DNA of 64,000 nucleotides from Bacillota bacterium (lineage in GTDB: Bacteria; Bacillota; Clostridia; Christensenellales; Aristaeellaceae), in assembly GCA_023459275.1 (NCBI GenBank), contig JAEWVC010000034.1, positions 7,879 through 71,878 on the forward strand, in the 5' to 3' direction. Position 1 is the stretch's first letter; each line of letters opens with the position of its first letter. Made by a program: the position numbers and the translations under genes. This document shows, piece by piece, positions 26,487 to 34,898 of this stretch. The notes below the pieces were generated by a model. It ran no database searches. It worked only from the letters and a program-made list of their open reading frames with translations, and was not told the DNA's origin.

Positions 26487-26647
26487 GAATTTGATTCCTT
26501 TCCATCCGGGCCGGCCATCCGCCGGTTCCCGCGCAGATATGCAAAAAGCGCACGGACAAAACGACTCCTGCGTTTTGCGCCGGCGCGCCTGAAATAGATC
26601 GGTTGATGTTCCGGTTCCGGTTCCACGGGACTGGGAGGCTCGTCCAA
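26477..26647 (-). CDS. Small proline-rich, basic hypothetical protein
   Basis: About 56 residues. I place the start at the TTG at 26647, which has AGGGG eight bases upstream, because the -10 box at 26678-26683 lies within the longer frame (ATG at 26710) and excludes it. The protein begins MDEPPSPVEPEPEH and ends in an Arg-rich segment. The 3' end overlaps the CNNM/CBS gene, suggesting translational coupling. Family not recognised; it may be a leader-type gene. Confidence 0.5.
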   Translation of the reverse strand: MDEPPSPVEPEPEHQPIYFRRAGAKRRSRFVRALFAYLRGNRRMAGPDGKESNSWT

Positions 26648-26677
26648 GGTGTACACCCCTAAGAAAGAATGATATGC

Positions 26678-26706
26678 ATTATACCATAGCCCAAGGATAA
26701 ATGCAA
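26678..26706 (-). promoter_or_regulatory. Promoter for the small gene and CNNM/CBS gene
   Basis: On the minus strand, TTGCAT (26701-26706), 17 bp, TATAAT (26678-26683). It is back-to-back with the carboxypeptidase promoter. Confidence 0.65.
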
Positions 26707-26748
26707 ACACCTATGCCGCCTCACACATGTAAACGGTTGGGATCATGC

Positions 26749-26777
26749 TGTACAATCCGCGGGATGTGGTGTATACT
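26749..26777 (+). promoter_or_regulatory. Promoter for the D-Ala-D-Ala carboxypeptidase gene
   Basis: TGTACA (26749-26754), 17 bp, TATACT (26772-26777), about 40 bp before the start codon. Confidence 0.55.
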
Positions 26778-26818
26778 TTTTTATTATGACTCGAAAAATT
26801 ACGGTTGGGAGGGATTAA

Positions 26819-28288
26819 ATGCATCGCCGGAACAGGATGCCCAAACAGTTCTGTGCATGGCTGTGCATTCTTTTTCTTTTTCTGGCGCCGGTGCTCCCCG
26901 CCCTGGCCCAGGACGCGAAGCCGGCCTCGGACGCCAACCCCTACGACTCCGCCCACCCCGAGGACCTGCAGGAGGATCAGCTGGCGGCCAGCTCCGCCAT
27001 CCTTATCGAAGCCAACAGCGGCGACGTTATTTTTGAGAAAAACGCGGACACACTGATGTATCCCGCCTCCACCACCAAGATCATGACGGCGCTGCTGGGC
27101 CTGACCATCGGCAAAACGAACAATATGATGGACGATGTGATCACCATCACGGATGAAGATCTCAACCTGCCGGCGGACGACCCTTCGCTCATTCCCCTGG
27201 CCGCCGGGGAAACCATCCGGTTTGAGGACCTGCTGTACGCCACCATGATCAAGTCCGGCAACGAGGGCGCCAACGCCATCGCCAGGACCATTTCGGGTTC
27301 CGTGCCGGATTTCGTGGACCTGATGAACCAGACCGCCCAGATGCTGGGCTGCACCGCCACCCATTTTGCCAATCCCCATGGCCTGCATGACGAAAGCCAT
27401 TACACCACCGCCCGGGACATGGCCCGCATCGCCAAGGCGGCCATGGACAACAGCACCTTCCGGCAAATTGTGGCCACCACCTCCTACGCCCTCCCCCGCA
27501 GCAACCTGACAAAGGCGAGAACGGTAAGCAATACAAAAAACAAGCTGATGGTGCAGGGCGAAAACAACAGCTACTATTACTCCTACACCAACGGCATCAA
27601 GACGGGCTACACCGATCCGGCAGGCTACTGCTATGTGGGTTCCGCCACTAAGGACGGCGTTTCCCTGATCTCGGTGGTCTTCCATTCCAGCAATGCGGGC
27701 CAATGGACGGATACGAAAAAGCTGATGGAGTACGGTTTTTCACAGTATGTCAGCGTAACGCCCGTGGAACTGTACGATATGAACCCTATCGCCCTGGAAA
27801 CCACAGGTTTTTCAGTGGACGATCCAAACATGGGCCGCCTCCCCCTGTCCTTGAAGCCCATGGACGAGTCAGCCACGGCGGCCATTGTGGCCACCAAATC
27901 CCAGGTGGAGTCCATGGCAAGAAACCTGCAGCAGTTGGTGATCATTGAGTATACCCGTGATTTTGCGGCGCCTATTTCCGCCGGGGAACAGATGGGCACG
28001 CTGACCTATTTCCCTGCCGACGGCAGCGAGCCGGTGGAATACGCCCTAATCGCCATGCGCTCCATCGCCCAGCGGGAGAATGCGCCCAAATCTATTCAGG
28101 AAATCACCAAAGAAACTTACGATGACCCCAATCCTCTGCCCCGTTTTTCGTTGGAGTTTGTGTTCATTGGGCTGCTGCCCATCGCGGGACTGTATTTGGT
28201 GATCCGCGTGCTGCGCCGCCTTTTCAAGAGACGGACGGGCCGCGGCGATATGAATATCCCCAAGCGCACCAGCAGGCGGTACAACTAG
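26819..28288 (+). CDS. D-alanyl-D-alanine carboxypeptidase (low-molecular-mass PBP)
   Basis: 489 residues with GGGAGG seven bases before the ATG. A signal peptide (about 1-30, ILFLFLAPVLPALA) leads to the peptidase S11 domain. Its active-site motifs are SxxK (STTKIM, about 80), SxN (SGNEGAN, about 145) and KTG (KTGYTDPAG, about 260). A C-terminal domain (about 320-430) and a membrane anchor near 440-465 (FVFIGLLPIAGLYLVIRVL) follow, with a basic tail. It trims the terminal D-Ala of peptidoglycan stem peptides, as DacA/DacF do. The trans-membrane anchor replaces the usual amphipathic helix. Confidence 0.92.
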   Translation: MHRRNRMPKQFCAWLCILFLFLAPVLPALAQDAKPASDANPYDSAHPEDLQEDQLAASSAILIEANSGDVIFEKNADTLMYPASTTKIMTALLGLTIGKTNNMMDDVITITDEDLNLPADDPSLIPLAAGETIRFEDLLYATMIKSGNEGANAIARTISGSVPDFVDLMNQTAQMLGCTATHFANPHGLHDESHYTTARDMARIAKAAMDNSTFRQIVATTSYALPRSNLTKARTVSNTKNKLMVQGENNSYYYSYTNGIKTGYTDPAGYCYVGSATKDGVSLISVVFHSSNAGQWTDTKKLMEYGFSQYVSVTPVELYDMNPIALETTGFSVDDPNMGRLPLSLKPMDESATAAIVATKSQVESMARNLQQLVIIEYTRDFAAPISAGEQMGTLTYFPADGSEPVEYALIAMRSIAQRENAPKSIQEITKETYDDPNPLPRFSLEFVFIGLLPIAGLYLVIRVLRRLFKRRTGRGDMNIPKRTSRRYN

Positions 28289-28526
28289 GCCTCGTACAAA
28301 AAAATCATTTTGGGGAAATTTCAAAGTTGTTTTCCGCGCAGCAAAACGAAGGGCCGCAGGATAGCGCCGCTATTTCAAGGCCGGCATACCGTTGGGCGGA
28401 AACGCCCGGCAGAAGATCAATATATTTGCGGCACAGGCCTTCAGCCCCGCCGCATAGCACAGGGCTGCCGTGCCGGATGTTTTCCGGCGCGGCAGCCCTG
28501 AGATGCTTTGCTTGCGCAAAGGCCGC
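28289..28526. other. Intergenic stretch with large inverted repeat
   Basis: A 17-bp imperfect inverted repeat (28461-28477 with 28483-28499, loop TGTTT) lies between the convergent carboxypeptidase and capA genes. It lacks a T-run but is well placed as a transcription end for either gene. No coding signal is seen. Confidence 0.5.
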
Positions 28527-29897
28527 CTATTCTTCGGCGCCGGCCGGCCTGGCCGGGGAATCGGCGAGCTGCGCATCAATGCGTTCACGAGCCCTGCCCA
28601 TCACACTTTGCTGCTTGTCGTCCATGCCGTCGGGCGGGGCTTGGTCGCTGGCCGTTACGCGGTAATTGTACCGGCCGTCCTCCCTGTACCGCCAGATATA
28701 GGTGGGCGTGTACCGCACCCGGTCAAAGGCGACGATGCCGCTGTCCTGATCGTAGGAGATCGTCAAATGCAGCAGCATGCCAGCGATATTGGCGGATTCC
28801 CTGGAACCTGTGAGCAGCGCGCCCAGAGAGTAGCATACCAGGGTAGGCCGCTTTGTGCCGTCCGCCCTGTTTCCCGTCAAATACACAATGGGAAGTACCA
28901 CCTCGTTGTGGGCGCCCAGGAGGATATCTGCCCCCGCGTCGGCAATCTCCTGCGCCATTTCCTGCTGGTCCTTCGTTACCTTGCTTTGATTGTCGCTGCC
29001 CCAATGGATCAGCACAACCACTACCTGTGCGCCCTGTGCGCGGGCTTCCGCGATATCGGCCGTCACTTGCTCCCGGCTGTAGGCAGGGAGCGCGTATGCG
29101 CAGTCCTGCTCCTTGATCACCCGCTTGCCGGCGCTGCTGATGGTATCTGTATAATGAAAGAAAACAGTCTGAACGCCGCCCAGGTCCATAAAGACGGCGC
29201 CGCTTTCCTCCTGGCTGTCCGTTACCGCGCCCACATCTGTAAATCCGGCCTTTCTGGCGGCTGTCACGGTCTCTAAAAGCCCTTCCAGCCCCAGATCCAG
29301 CAAATGCTCATGCCCCAGCGCCAGCATGTCCAGCCCGGCGGACTTCAGCCCCTCAAGGATGTCCCCCGTCACATTGACATCGCTAAGCTTTCCGCTTTCC
29401 ACCATGGTGTTTTCCAAAGTGGCCAGGCATATATCCCCTTCCACCGACGGGCGTATAAGCTGAAAAATCCCGGTATAGTCGTATGTTTCGCTCTCCTGGG
29501 AATAGACGGACTTTCGGATATCCGAGCTGAAGGCGATGCTGCCCGCAGCGGTAAGTGTAAAGGTCCTGCGGTTCGGCTCCTTTGTCGCGGAGGGCGCAGG
29601 CGTGCCTGCGGGCGGAAGAGCGGTCTTTGCGTTCTCCCCGGGGGTATAAACCGGCCCCGCGGACGCCGGAACGGAGGTGGCCGCCGGTTTTGGCAGGATG
29701 GGGATATCGGACAGGGTCAGCGACGGAAGATCCAGGGAACTGGTGATCGCGCCGGCCAGCTCCGTGGCATCGATCCTTTGATCCATCTTCCCGGCCAGCC
29801 TTGGCATGATCATGACGCTGGCACTCACAACGGCGGCGGTCAAGAGCAGCATGAAAACCGTGCCGAAGGAAATACCACGTTTACGCTTGCCGCCCAC
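28527..29897 (-). CDS. CapA-family protein (metallophosphatase-like)
   Basis: 456 residues, GTG start with GGAGGGG nine bases upstream. A single N-terminal membrane anchor (about 10-30) is followed by a Pro/Ala-rich linker to about 115 and then a CapA domain (about 120-400). In place of the usual GDIMLG the first motif is AAGSIAFSS, and later motifs include NTMVESG, ALGHEHLLDLG (NHA/H-like), VLIHWGSDN (HWG-like) and LGAHNEVVLPI (GxH). The family makes poly-gamma-glutamate or acts on cell-surface polymers. The altered first motif means metal binding may be reduced. Confidence 0.8.
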   Translation of the reverse strand: MGGKRKRGISFGTVFMLLLTAAVVSASVMIMPRLAGKMDQRIDATELAGAITSSLDLPSLTLSDIPILPKPAATSVPASAGPVYTPGENAKTALPPAGTPAPSATKEPNRRTFTLTAAGSIAFSSDIRKSVYSQESETYDYTGIFQLIRPSVEGDICLATLENTMVESGKLSDVNVTGDILEGLKSAGLDMLALGHEHLLDLGLEGLLETVTAARKAGFTDVGAVTDSQEESGAVFMDLGGVQTVFFHYTDTISSAGKRVIKEQDCAYALPAYSREQVTADIAEARAQGAQVVVVLIHWGSDNQSKVTKDQQEMAQEIADAGADILLGAHNEVVLPIVYLTGNRADGTKRPTLVCYSLGALLTGSRESANIAGMLLHLTISYDQDSGIVAFDRVRYTPTYIWRYREDGRYNYRVTASDQAPPDGMDDKQQSVMGRARERIDAQLADSPARPAGAEE

Positions 29898-29926
29898 TTT
29901 CCGCCACCCCTCCTGTCTTTTGGTCG

Positions 29927-29932
29927 ATTATA
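29927..29932 (-). promoter_or_regulatory. -10 box for capA
   Basis: TATAAT on the minus strand, 30 bp before the GTG start; no good -35 was found at 16-18 bp. Confidence 0.45.
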
Positions 29933-30013
29933 CCACAGATGAAACGCCATGTAAAAGGGAAGGCCCTCTGGCATATCAACGACCGGGCGGTGCGTTTTCT
30001 TCAAAAACACGCT

Positions 30014-30042
30014 GCCGCGCCAAAGCTTATGTTTGGCGCGGC
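30014..30042. terminator. Strong hairpin downstream of cas6
   Basis: A perfect 11-bp GC-rich stem (30014-30024 with 30032-30042) around a 7-base loop. On the minus strand a TTTTT occurs a few bases later, so it may end the cas6 transcript. The rest of 29933-30108 shows no gene. Confidence 0.55.
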
Positions 30043-30108
30043 ATCTTCGCAAGGGGGTACCTGTGCACTTTTCAGGCGGCAGACCGCCATAACTCCGTTT
30101 TCCATCGC

Positions 30109-30837
30109 CTACAAAATCAGTTCAAAGAGGCCGAACCCTTCCTCCCGCATCTCTCCCATCCCCGCGTGGTACAAAAGATTCAACAGCGCGGGCTCCCCAG
30201 AAAGCGTAAGGTTGCCAAGAGTGCTCCTGTAAAACTTGCCTTGATGGAGCACATGGGTTTCCTTGCATTTATCGCCCTTTTCCGCGGAAATGCGCAGCGA
30301 CGGCAAAACCTCCTGATCAAGGTTTGCTAACGGCAGCATCTCTTTCACGCTGCTGCGCAGGCCCATCGCCATTTCCGGATCGCTGACGCCAAGGCAGCTT
30401 CGGCTATCCTTGGCTCCCGCCATCGCCCCGCGGACGACCAGGGGACTCAGCATATGGATGCTGATGCGGTCCTCTTTGATCGTTTTTTCAAGGATTCGGG
30501 CAACGGAAGTCACCCGGATCACATTTCCCCCCATATCCGCTTCCTGGCCCTGCAGGGCAAGCAGCGCAAAGAAAACGTCATCAAATACGTTTTCGTCAAA
30601 AGCTGAAAAAATAACCTTGATATAGCCGCTTTCCAGTATGATCTCCGGACCGAAGCGGCTCTTTGGCAGGTATACGGAAAAGCTGAAAAGCTGCGCCTGC
30701 ACACCGCCGAAATATTGCCTGGAAAGCTGCTCCCCGCCCTGTTTTTCAAGGGCGATCCGGAACAGCCTGCTAATCCACGGTCTATAGTCTCTGGGAAGGG
30801 TATTCTTATCCAGCGAGAGGGTGATCATCATTCGCAT
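30109..30837 (-). CDS. cas6: Orphan CRISPR-associated endoribonuclease Cas6
   Basis: 242 residues, AAGGA seven bases before the ATG. The sequence follows Cas6: a first strand and helix MITLSLDKNTLPRDYRP, the mid-protein LSPLVVRG, a second ferredoxin-like half, and the C-terminal glycine-rich loop GMGEMREEGFGLFEL that grips crRNA repeats. Cas6 cuts pre-crRNA within each repeat. No other cas gene and no repeat-spacer array is present in the window, and the neighbours are housekeeping genes, so it either serves an array elsewhere or has another RNA target. The catalytic His cannot be fixed by eye. Confidence 0.85.
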   Translation of the reverse strand: MRMMITLSLDKNTLPRDYRPWISRLFRIALEKQGGEQLSRQYFGGVQAQLFSFSVYLPKSRFGPEIILESGYIKVIFSAFDENVFDDVFFALLALQGQEADMGGNVIRVTSVARILEKTIKEDRISIHMLSPLVVRGAMAGAKDSRSCLGVSDPEMAMGLRSSVKEMLPLANLDQEVLPSLRISAEKGDKCKETHVLHQGKFYRSTLGNLTLSGEPALLNLLYHAGMGEMREEGFGLFELIL

Positions 30838-31078
30838 AAAATATTCCTTATCTGCTATTCACTGTTTTGGCAGAGGAGACAACTTCCAAGGCGGCCAAAA
30901 AGCGCCCCTTGTTGAAGGCCCCCTTCCACGTGTGCTGCCTTATGCCGTAAACCTGTCATAGGATAACCATATATTAATAATGATTAAATATATTCAAGTG
31001 AATTTATCTATGTAACATTATAACATAAATAATAAGAAATACTATCCTATGTTTTGTTTTTTCTTTGCCTGGCCATAC
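30838..31078. other. AT-rich gap upstream of cas6
   Basis: About 110 bp (30955-31065) are much more AT-rich than the surrounding genome. They are bordered by an inverted repeat, CATAGGATA (30957-30965) and TATCCTATG (31043-31051). There is no open frame and no direct-repeat array. Confidence 0.5.
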
Positions 31079-31107
31079 TTGACCGATTTTCCACGCGATG
31101 GTATCAT
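31079..31107 (+). promoter_or_regulatory. Promoter for the isomerase-like gene
   Basis: TTGACC (31079-31084), 17 bp, TATCAT (31102-31107), 39 bp before the start codon. Confidence 0.65.
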
Positions 31108-31146
31108 ACAAGCAGGGAAAAAAGAGGAATTAGAGGTTTGCCGCCT

Positions 31147-31950
31147 ATGAAGATCAGCTTTTCCACCCTGAGCTGCCCCAGGTGGGGCTGGGGCGATATC
31201 ACGGCCACCGCCCGCGACCTGAAATACGACGGTATCGAAATACGCGGCGTAGGCAAAGATATTTCAGCGCCCTCTGTTCCTGAGTTCGGCCCTGAAAAGA
31301 TACGGGAAACTCTTCTCAGGCTGCGGGAATTGTCGCTTGCCATCCCCTGCCTGGACAGCGATTCCCTGTTGTACCAGCGGGAGAATATGGAGCGCACCGC
31401 TCTTGAAGTCAAAACGTATGTGGATCTGGCCGGCAGGCTTGGGACGCCGTATGTCCGGGTATTCGCCGCGCCGCCCGTCCCCCAGCCCATGGGGCCCGTA
31501 GATGAAGGGCTTGTCAGGGAGCAGGCGTCGGGGCTGGCGGCTTATGCCGCGCAAAAGAACGTCACGCTGCTGCTCGAAACCCACGGAATCTGGGCGGACA
31601 GCCAAAAGCTCGCCCGGCTGATAACGGCCATCGGCTCCCCCCATGTGGCCGTCCTGTGGGATGTGCATCATCCCTACCGGTTCATGGGCGAAAAACCGGA
31701 GGAAACCTATGACCGGCTGAAACCCTTCATCCGGCATGTGCATATCAAGGACAGCATTTGGGAGGGCGAAAGCATCCGCTACAGGATGGCGGGCCACGGT
31801 GACCTGCCTTTGAAAACCTGCATCAGCCTGCTTAAAAACGGCGGATATGACGGCTTTTACTCTTTGGAATGGGTCAAGCGCTGGGACACCACCCTGGAGG
31901 AGCCTGGCATTGTGCTGGCACAATATCAAAGCTATATGAAGAGCCTTTAA
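31147..31950 (+). CDS. Sugar phosphate isomerase/epimerase (xylose isomerase-like TIM barrel)
   Basis: 267 residues from the ATG at 31147; the frame upstream contains the promoter. The AP-endonuclease-2 fold is indicated by DGIEIRG (first metal strand), TLLLETHG (Glu, about 142), VLWDVHHPY (Asp-His pair, about 178), HVHIKD (His-x-Lys-Asp, about 208) and a final FYSLEW (Glu, about 240), which together form the divalent-metal centre. The family covers tagatose, inosose and hydroxypyruvate-type isomerases; the substrate cannot be set. Single gene ending in a terminator. Confidence 0.85.
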   Translation: MKISFSTLSCPRWGWGDITATARDLKYDGIEIRGVGKDISAPSVPEFGPEKIRETLLRLRELSLAIPCLDSDSLLYQRENMERTALEVKTYVDLAGRLGTPYVRVFAAPPVPQPMGPVDEGLVREQASGLAAYAAQKNVTLLLETHGIWADSQKLARLITAIGSPHVAVLWDVHHPYRFMGEKPEETYDRLKPFIRHVHIKDSIWEGESIRYRMAGHGDLPLKTCISLLKNGGYDGFYSLEWVKRWDTTLEEPGIVLAQYQSYMKSL

Positions 31951-31973
31951 AGCACCGCCCCGTAAAAGCGCAT

Positions 31974-32005
31974 AAAAAAATGGCGGCTGTCCGGCCGCCA
32001 TTTTT
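31974..32005. terminator. Bidirectional terminator
   Basis: TGGCGGC/GCCGCCA stem (31981-31987, 31994-32000) with an A-run before and a T-run after, between the convergent isomerase and rplS genes. Confidence 0.85.
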
Positions 32006-32034
32006 ATGGTTGCTGTGTTTTTTAGCGCCTGTTA

Positions 32035-32385
32035 TCAGGTGCGGTTCGCCTCTTTGATCTTGGCGGCCTTGCCTTGAAGCCCCCTCAAATAATACAGCTT
32101 GGCCCTGCGGACCTTGCCCTTGCGGATGATTTCAATGCGGTCCACCCGGGGGGAATGCAGGGGGAACGTGCGCTCTACGCCGATGCCGTAGGACACCCGG
32201 CGGACGGTAAACGTCTCCCTTACGCTGCCGTTGCGCTTGGCCATAACAGTCCCTTCGAACGCCTGCAGGCGCTCGCGGCTGCCCTCCACCACCTTGACCC
32301 ATACGCGGACGGTGTCGCCGATGCTGAACTTGGGCAGATCGGAACGGAGTTGCGCCCTTTCAATGGAACGGATAATTTCGCTCAT
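32035..32385 (-). CDS. rplS: 50S ribosomal protein L19
   Basis: 116 residues, the normal length for L19. Recognisable segments are [58 protein letters not shown] and the end [19 protein letters not shown]19 sits at the 30S-50S interface. In most Bacillota rplS follows rpsP-rimM-trmD; here it has its own promoter and stands alone next to a tRNA cluster on the opposite strand. Confidence 0.98.
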   Translation of the reverse strand: MSEIIRSIERAQLRSDLPKFSIGDTVRVWVKVVEGSRERLQAFEGTVMAKRNGSVRETFTVRRVSYGIGVERTFPLHSPRVDRIEIIRKGKVRRAKLYYLRGLQGKAAKIKEANRT

Positions 32386-32470
32386 GATGTGTGCCTCCTT
32401 CCCTCATAGACGTTCGTGCCCGGCCATTGCATCCTTCCGGACAGAGGACCGCCCGTTTGTCACAAAGTTG

Positions 32471-32500
32471 ATTATACCACGCCGTCCGGGGGAATGGCAA
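32471..32500 (-). promoter_or_regulatory. rplS promoter
   Basis: On the minus strand, TTGCCA (32495-32500), 18 bp, TATAAT (32471-32476), 86 bp upstream of the gene. Confidence 0.7.
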
Positions 32501-32544
32501 TAGGCCAAGCAGTTTTTTTGAGGAAAAAGCTGCGCATTTTCTCC

Positions 32545-32574
32545 TTGACAGCCGATTCCCATTTGTGGTAACAT
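32545..32574 (+). promoter_or_regulatory. Promoter of the tRNA cluster
   Basis: TTGACA (32545-32550), 18 bp, TAACAT (32569-32574), 80 bp before tRNA-Leu. It is divergent from the rplS promoter. Confidence 0.65.
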
Positions 32575-32654
32575 ACTTCGCGTGGCTGGCAGCCGGATGG
32601 CGTATTCGCCTTCCAAAGCTCTTTTCCCCGGTTCATCTGGCCGTCCTAGGTTTT

Positions 32655-32738
32655 GCGGGCGTGGCGGAATGGCAGACGCGCCAGACTTAGGATCTGGTGC
32701 CTAAAGGCGTAAGAGTTCGAGTCTCTTCGTCCGCACCA
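32655..32738 (+). tRNA. tRNA-Leu (TAG anticodon)
   Basis: The acceptor GCGGGCG pairs with CGTCCGC. The anticodon stem CCAGA/TCTGG encloses CTTAGGA with anticodon TAG, and a class II long variable arm (TGCCTAAAGGCGT) and a T arm with TTCGAGT follow. CCA is encoded (32736-32738). Confidence 0.97.
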
Positions 32739-32757
32739 ATTGATTTCTTTCGGGCGT

Positions 32758-32832
32758 GCGGTAGTAGCTCAGTGGTAGAGTGCCACCTTGCCAAGGTGGA
32801 TGTCGCGAGTTCGAATCTCGTCTACCGCTCCA
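32758..32832 (+). tRNA. tRNA-Gly (GCC anticodon)
   Basis: The acceptor GCGGTAG pairs with CTACCGC. The anticodon stem CCACC/GGTGG encloses TTGCCAA with anticodon GCC. The T loop is TTCGAAT and CCA is encoded. Confidence 0.97.
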
Positions 32833-32917
32833 AAGATGTTAAGGCTGGCGATGCGAACGGGTGCAATGCAGGCGGAATTACGCCGCGGCAGCGCCCGTTT
32901 TCACACCGGTCCAACCT

Positions 32918-32991
32918 GCGGGTGTAGCTCAATGGCAGAGCTCCAGCCTTCCAAGCTGGTTACGTGGGTTCGATTCCCATCACCCGCTCCA
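32918..32991 (+). tRNA. tRNA-Gly (TCC anticodon)
   Basis: The acceptor GCGGGTG pairs with CACCCGC. The anticodon stem CCAGC/GCTGG encloses CTTCCAA with anticodon TCC, and CCA is encoded. It is the second glycine isoacceptor in the cluster; together with GCC it reads all four Gly codons. Confidence 0.97.
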
Positions 32992-33055
32992 CACCGGCGC
33001 AAAGCCCGCTTTGCTCCGGTGATTTTTTGTGCCGCAGGGCAGGTTTACGGCAAGC

Positions 33056-33084
33056 TGGACAAAAGAAGGAAAAAAGGATACACT
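33056..33084 (+). promoter_or_regulatory. Possible promoter for yqeY
   Basis: TGGACA (33056-33061), 17 bp, TACACT (33079-33084), 30 bp before the start. Confidence 0.45.
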
Positions 33085-33114
33085 ATCGAAAAAAGCAGCA
33101 TGGGAGGGGTTTTC

Positions 33115-33561
33115 ATGTCCAGAATCGATACCGTGCGCGCCGAAATGATGGCGGCGCTGAAAAATAAGGAGAAGGAACGCAAAGACGCTCTGTCCCTGCT
33201 CCTGTCGGCGCTGAAAAACAAGGCCATCGACAAGCGGGAGGACCTTACAGCGGAAGAAGAGGACGCGGTGGTATTGAAGGAGATCCGCCAGTGCCAGGAG
33301 ACCATTGACACCGCGCCCGCGGACCGCACGGAGCTTATTGCCGAAACCAAAAAACGTATCGCCATATATCAGGAATTTGCCCCGAAACTGATGGATGAAG
33401 CGGAAATTGTACAGGCCGTAAAGGATGCGCTGGCAGAGCTGAACATCACCGCCCCTGCCGGACGGGACAAGGGGCTTTTAATGCGTGCGCTGATGCCCAA
33501 ACTCAAGGGCAAGGCGGACAGCGCGCTGGTGAACAAAGTGGTCTCCAGCCTGCTGTCCTGA
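33115..33561 (+). CDS. yqeY: GatB/YqeY-domain protein
   Basis: 148 residues from the ATG at 33115 (GGGAGGGG before it). The whole protein is the helical YqeY domain (KERKDALSLLLSALKN, then EEEDAVVLKEIRQ and the C-terminal GRDKGLLMRALMPKLKGKAD), also found at the end of GatB, where it binds tRNA in the Asp/Glu-tRNA amidotransferase. Stand-alone YqeY is thought to contact tRNA or the amidotransferase. It sits directly after a tRNA cluster. Confidence 0.93.
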   Translation: MSRIDTVRAEMMAALKNKEKERKDALSLLLSALKNKAIDKREDLTAEEEDAVVLKEIRQCQETIDTAPADRTELIAETKKRIAIYQEFAPKLMDEAEIVQAVKDALAELNITAPAGRDKGLLMRALMPKLKGKADSALVNKVVSSLLS

Positions 33562-33625
33562 CCATTTTCCATAGGCACTCGGGCATGCATAAGCCATGCC
33601 CTTTTAATGAGAAGGAGCATTGACG

Positions 33626-34798
33626 ATGGATATCCGCCAGGAATCCCTGAAAAAGCACTATGAATGGCAGGGCAAGATCGAGGTCGTCTCCCGCGCACCC
33701 ATTACGACCAGGGAAGAGCTGTCCCTGGCCTATACCCCGGGCGTGGCGGAACCCTGCCTGGAAATTCAAAAAGACTATGAAAAGTCCTTCGTCCTCACCC
33801 GCAGGCACAATCTGGTGGCCGTCATCACCGACGGCACGGCTGTGCTGGGCCTGGGGGACATCGGCCCGGAGGCCGGCATGCCGGTGATGGAGGGTAAATG
33901 CGCCCTGTTCAAAACCTTTGCGGACGTGGATGCCTTCCCCCTGTGCATCCGTTCCAAGGACGTGGATGAGCTGGTCCGCACCATCTATCTGCTTTCCGGA
34001 AGCTTCGGGGGCATCAACCTGGAGGACATCGCGGCCCCCCGGTGCTTTGAGGTGGAGCGGCGCCTGAAGGAACTGTGCGATATCCCCGTCTTCCACGATG
34101 ACCAGCACGGCACCGCCATCGTGGTGGCCGCGGCGCTTTTAAACGCCTTGCGGGTGGCCGGCAAGGACATCGGCGGGGTGCGCGCGGTAGTCAGCGGCGC
34201 GGGCTCGGCGGGCATCGCCATATCCAAGCACCTGATGAACCTGGGCCTTGCGCATCTTGTGATGGTAGACCGTTTCGGCATCATCGACGAGGGCATGGCG
34301 GAACTGAACCCCGCCCAGGCGGAAATGGCGCGTGTCACCAACCGGGAGCACGTGTGGGGCAGCTTGAAGGATGCGCTGCGGGGCGCGGATGTTTTTATCG
34401 GCGTATCGGCCCCGAACATCGCAACGCAGGAGATGATTTCCTCCATGGCGGAGGATGCCATTGTTTTTGCCATGGCCAACCCTGTGCCGGAGATTATGCC
34501 GGATCTTGCCAAGGCTGCCGGCGCCCGGGTGGTTGGCACAGGCCGCAGCGATTTTCCCAATCAGATCAACAACGTGCTTGCTTTCCCAGGCATCTTCCGC
34601 GGCGCCCTGGATTGCCGCGCCCGCGTGATCAATGAGGAAATGAAGGTGGCCGCCTCCCACGCCCTGGCCGCGCTGGTTGCCCCTGAGGAACTGACGGCGG
34701 AGTATATCTTGCCGCCCCCCCTGGACAAGCGGGTAAGCCGCGCCGTGGCCGACGCTGTGATGAAAGCCGCCAGGGAAACGGGCGCGGCAAGGAAATAG
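33626..34798 (+). CDS. NAD(P)-dependent malic enzyme
   Basis: 390 residues from the ATG at 33626, with AAGGAG eight bases upstream. The malic enzyme N-domain has YTPGVAEPC (catalytic Tyr, about 39), [17 protein letters not shown] (catalytic Lys, about 92) and DDQHGTA (metal Asp). The NAD-binding domain has GAGSAGIAI (Rossmann loop, about 191). It converts malate to pyruvate and CO2 with NAD(P)H. The short prokaryotic form without a phosphotransacetylase fusion fits about 390 residues. Confidence 0.95.
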   Translation: MDIRQESLKKHYEWQGKIEVVSRAPITTREELSLAYTPGVAEPCLEIQKDYEKSFVLTRRHNLVAVITDGTAVLGLGDIGPEAGMPVMEGKCALFKTFADVDAFPLCIRSKDVDELVRTIYLLSGSFGGINLEDIAAPRCFEVERRLKELCDIPVFHDDQHGTAIVVAAALLNALRVAGKDIGGVRAVVSGAGSAGIAISKHLMNLGLAHLVMVDRFGIIDEGMAELNPAQAEMARVTNREHVWGSLKDALRGADVFIGVSAPNIATQEMISSMAEDAIVFAMANPVPEIMPDLAKAAGARVVGTGRSDFPNQINNVLAFPGIFRGALDCRARVINEEMKVAASHALAALVAPEELTAEYILPPPLDKRVSRAVADAVMKAARETGAARK

Positions 34799-34898
34799 CG
34801 GGGATACCTCCGCCAAAGGCTGCGCCTAATGCCACCCGCAAAAGAACAAATCTCTTTGGAGTTCCGGAATATGGATGAAATGAAGGCACACCTGGAAG

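Noticed and set aside
25329..26597. 422-codon plus-strand frame opposite the CNNM/CBS gene
   Set aside because: The minus frame has membrane, CBS and CorC_HlyC signatures; the plus frame is a His/Gln-rich shadow.
30838..31078. Degenerate CRISPR leader or array next to cas6
   Set aside because: AT-rich as a leader would be, but no direct repeats of 25-37 bp are present.
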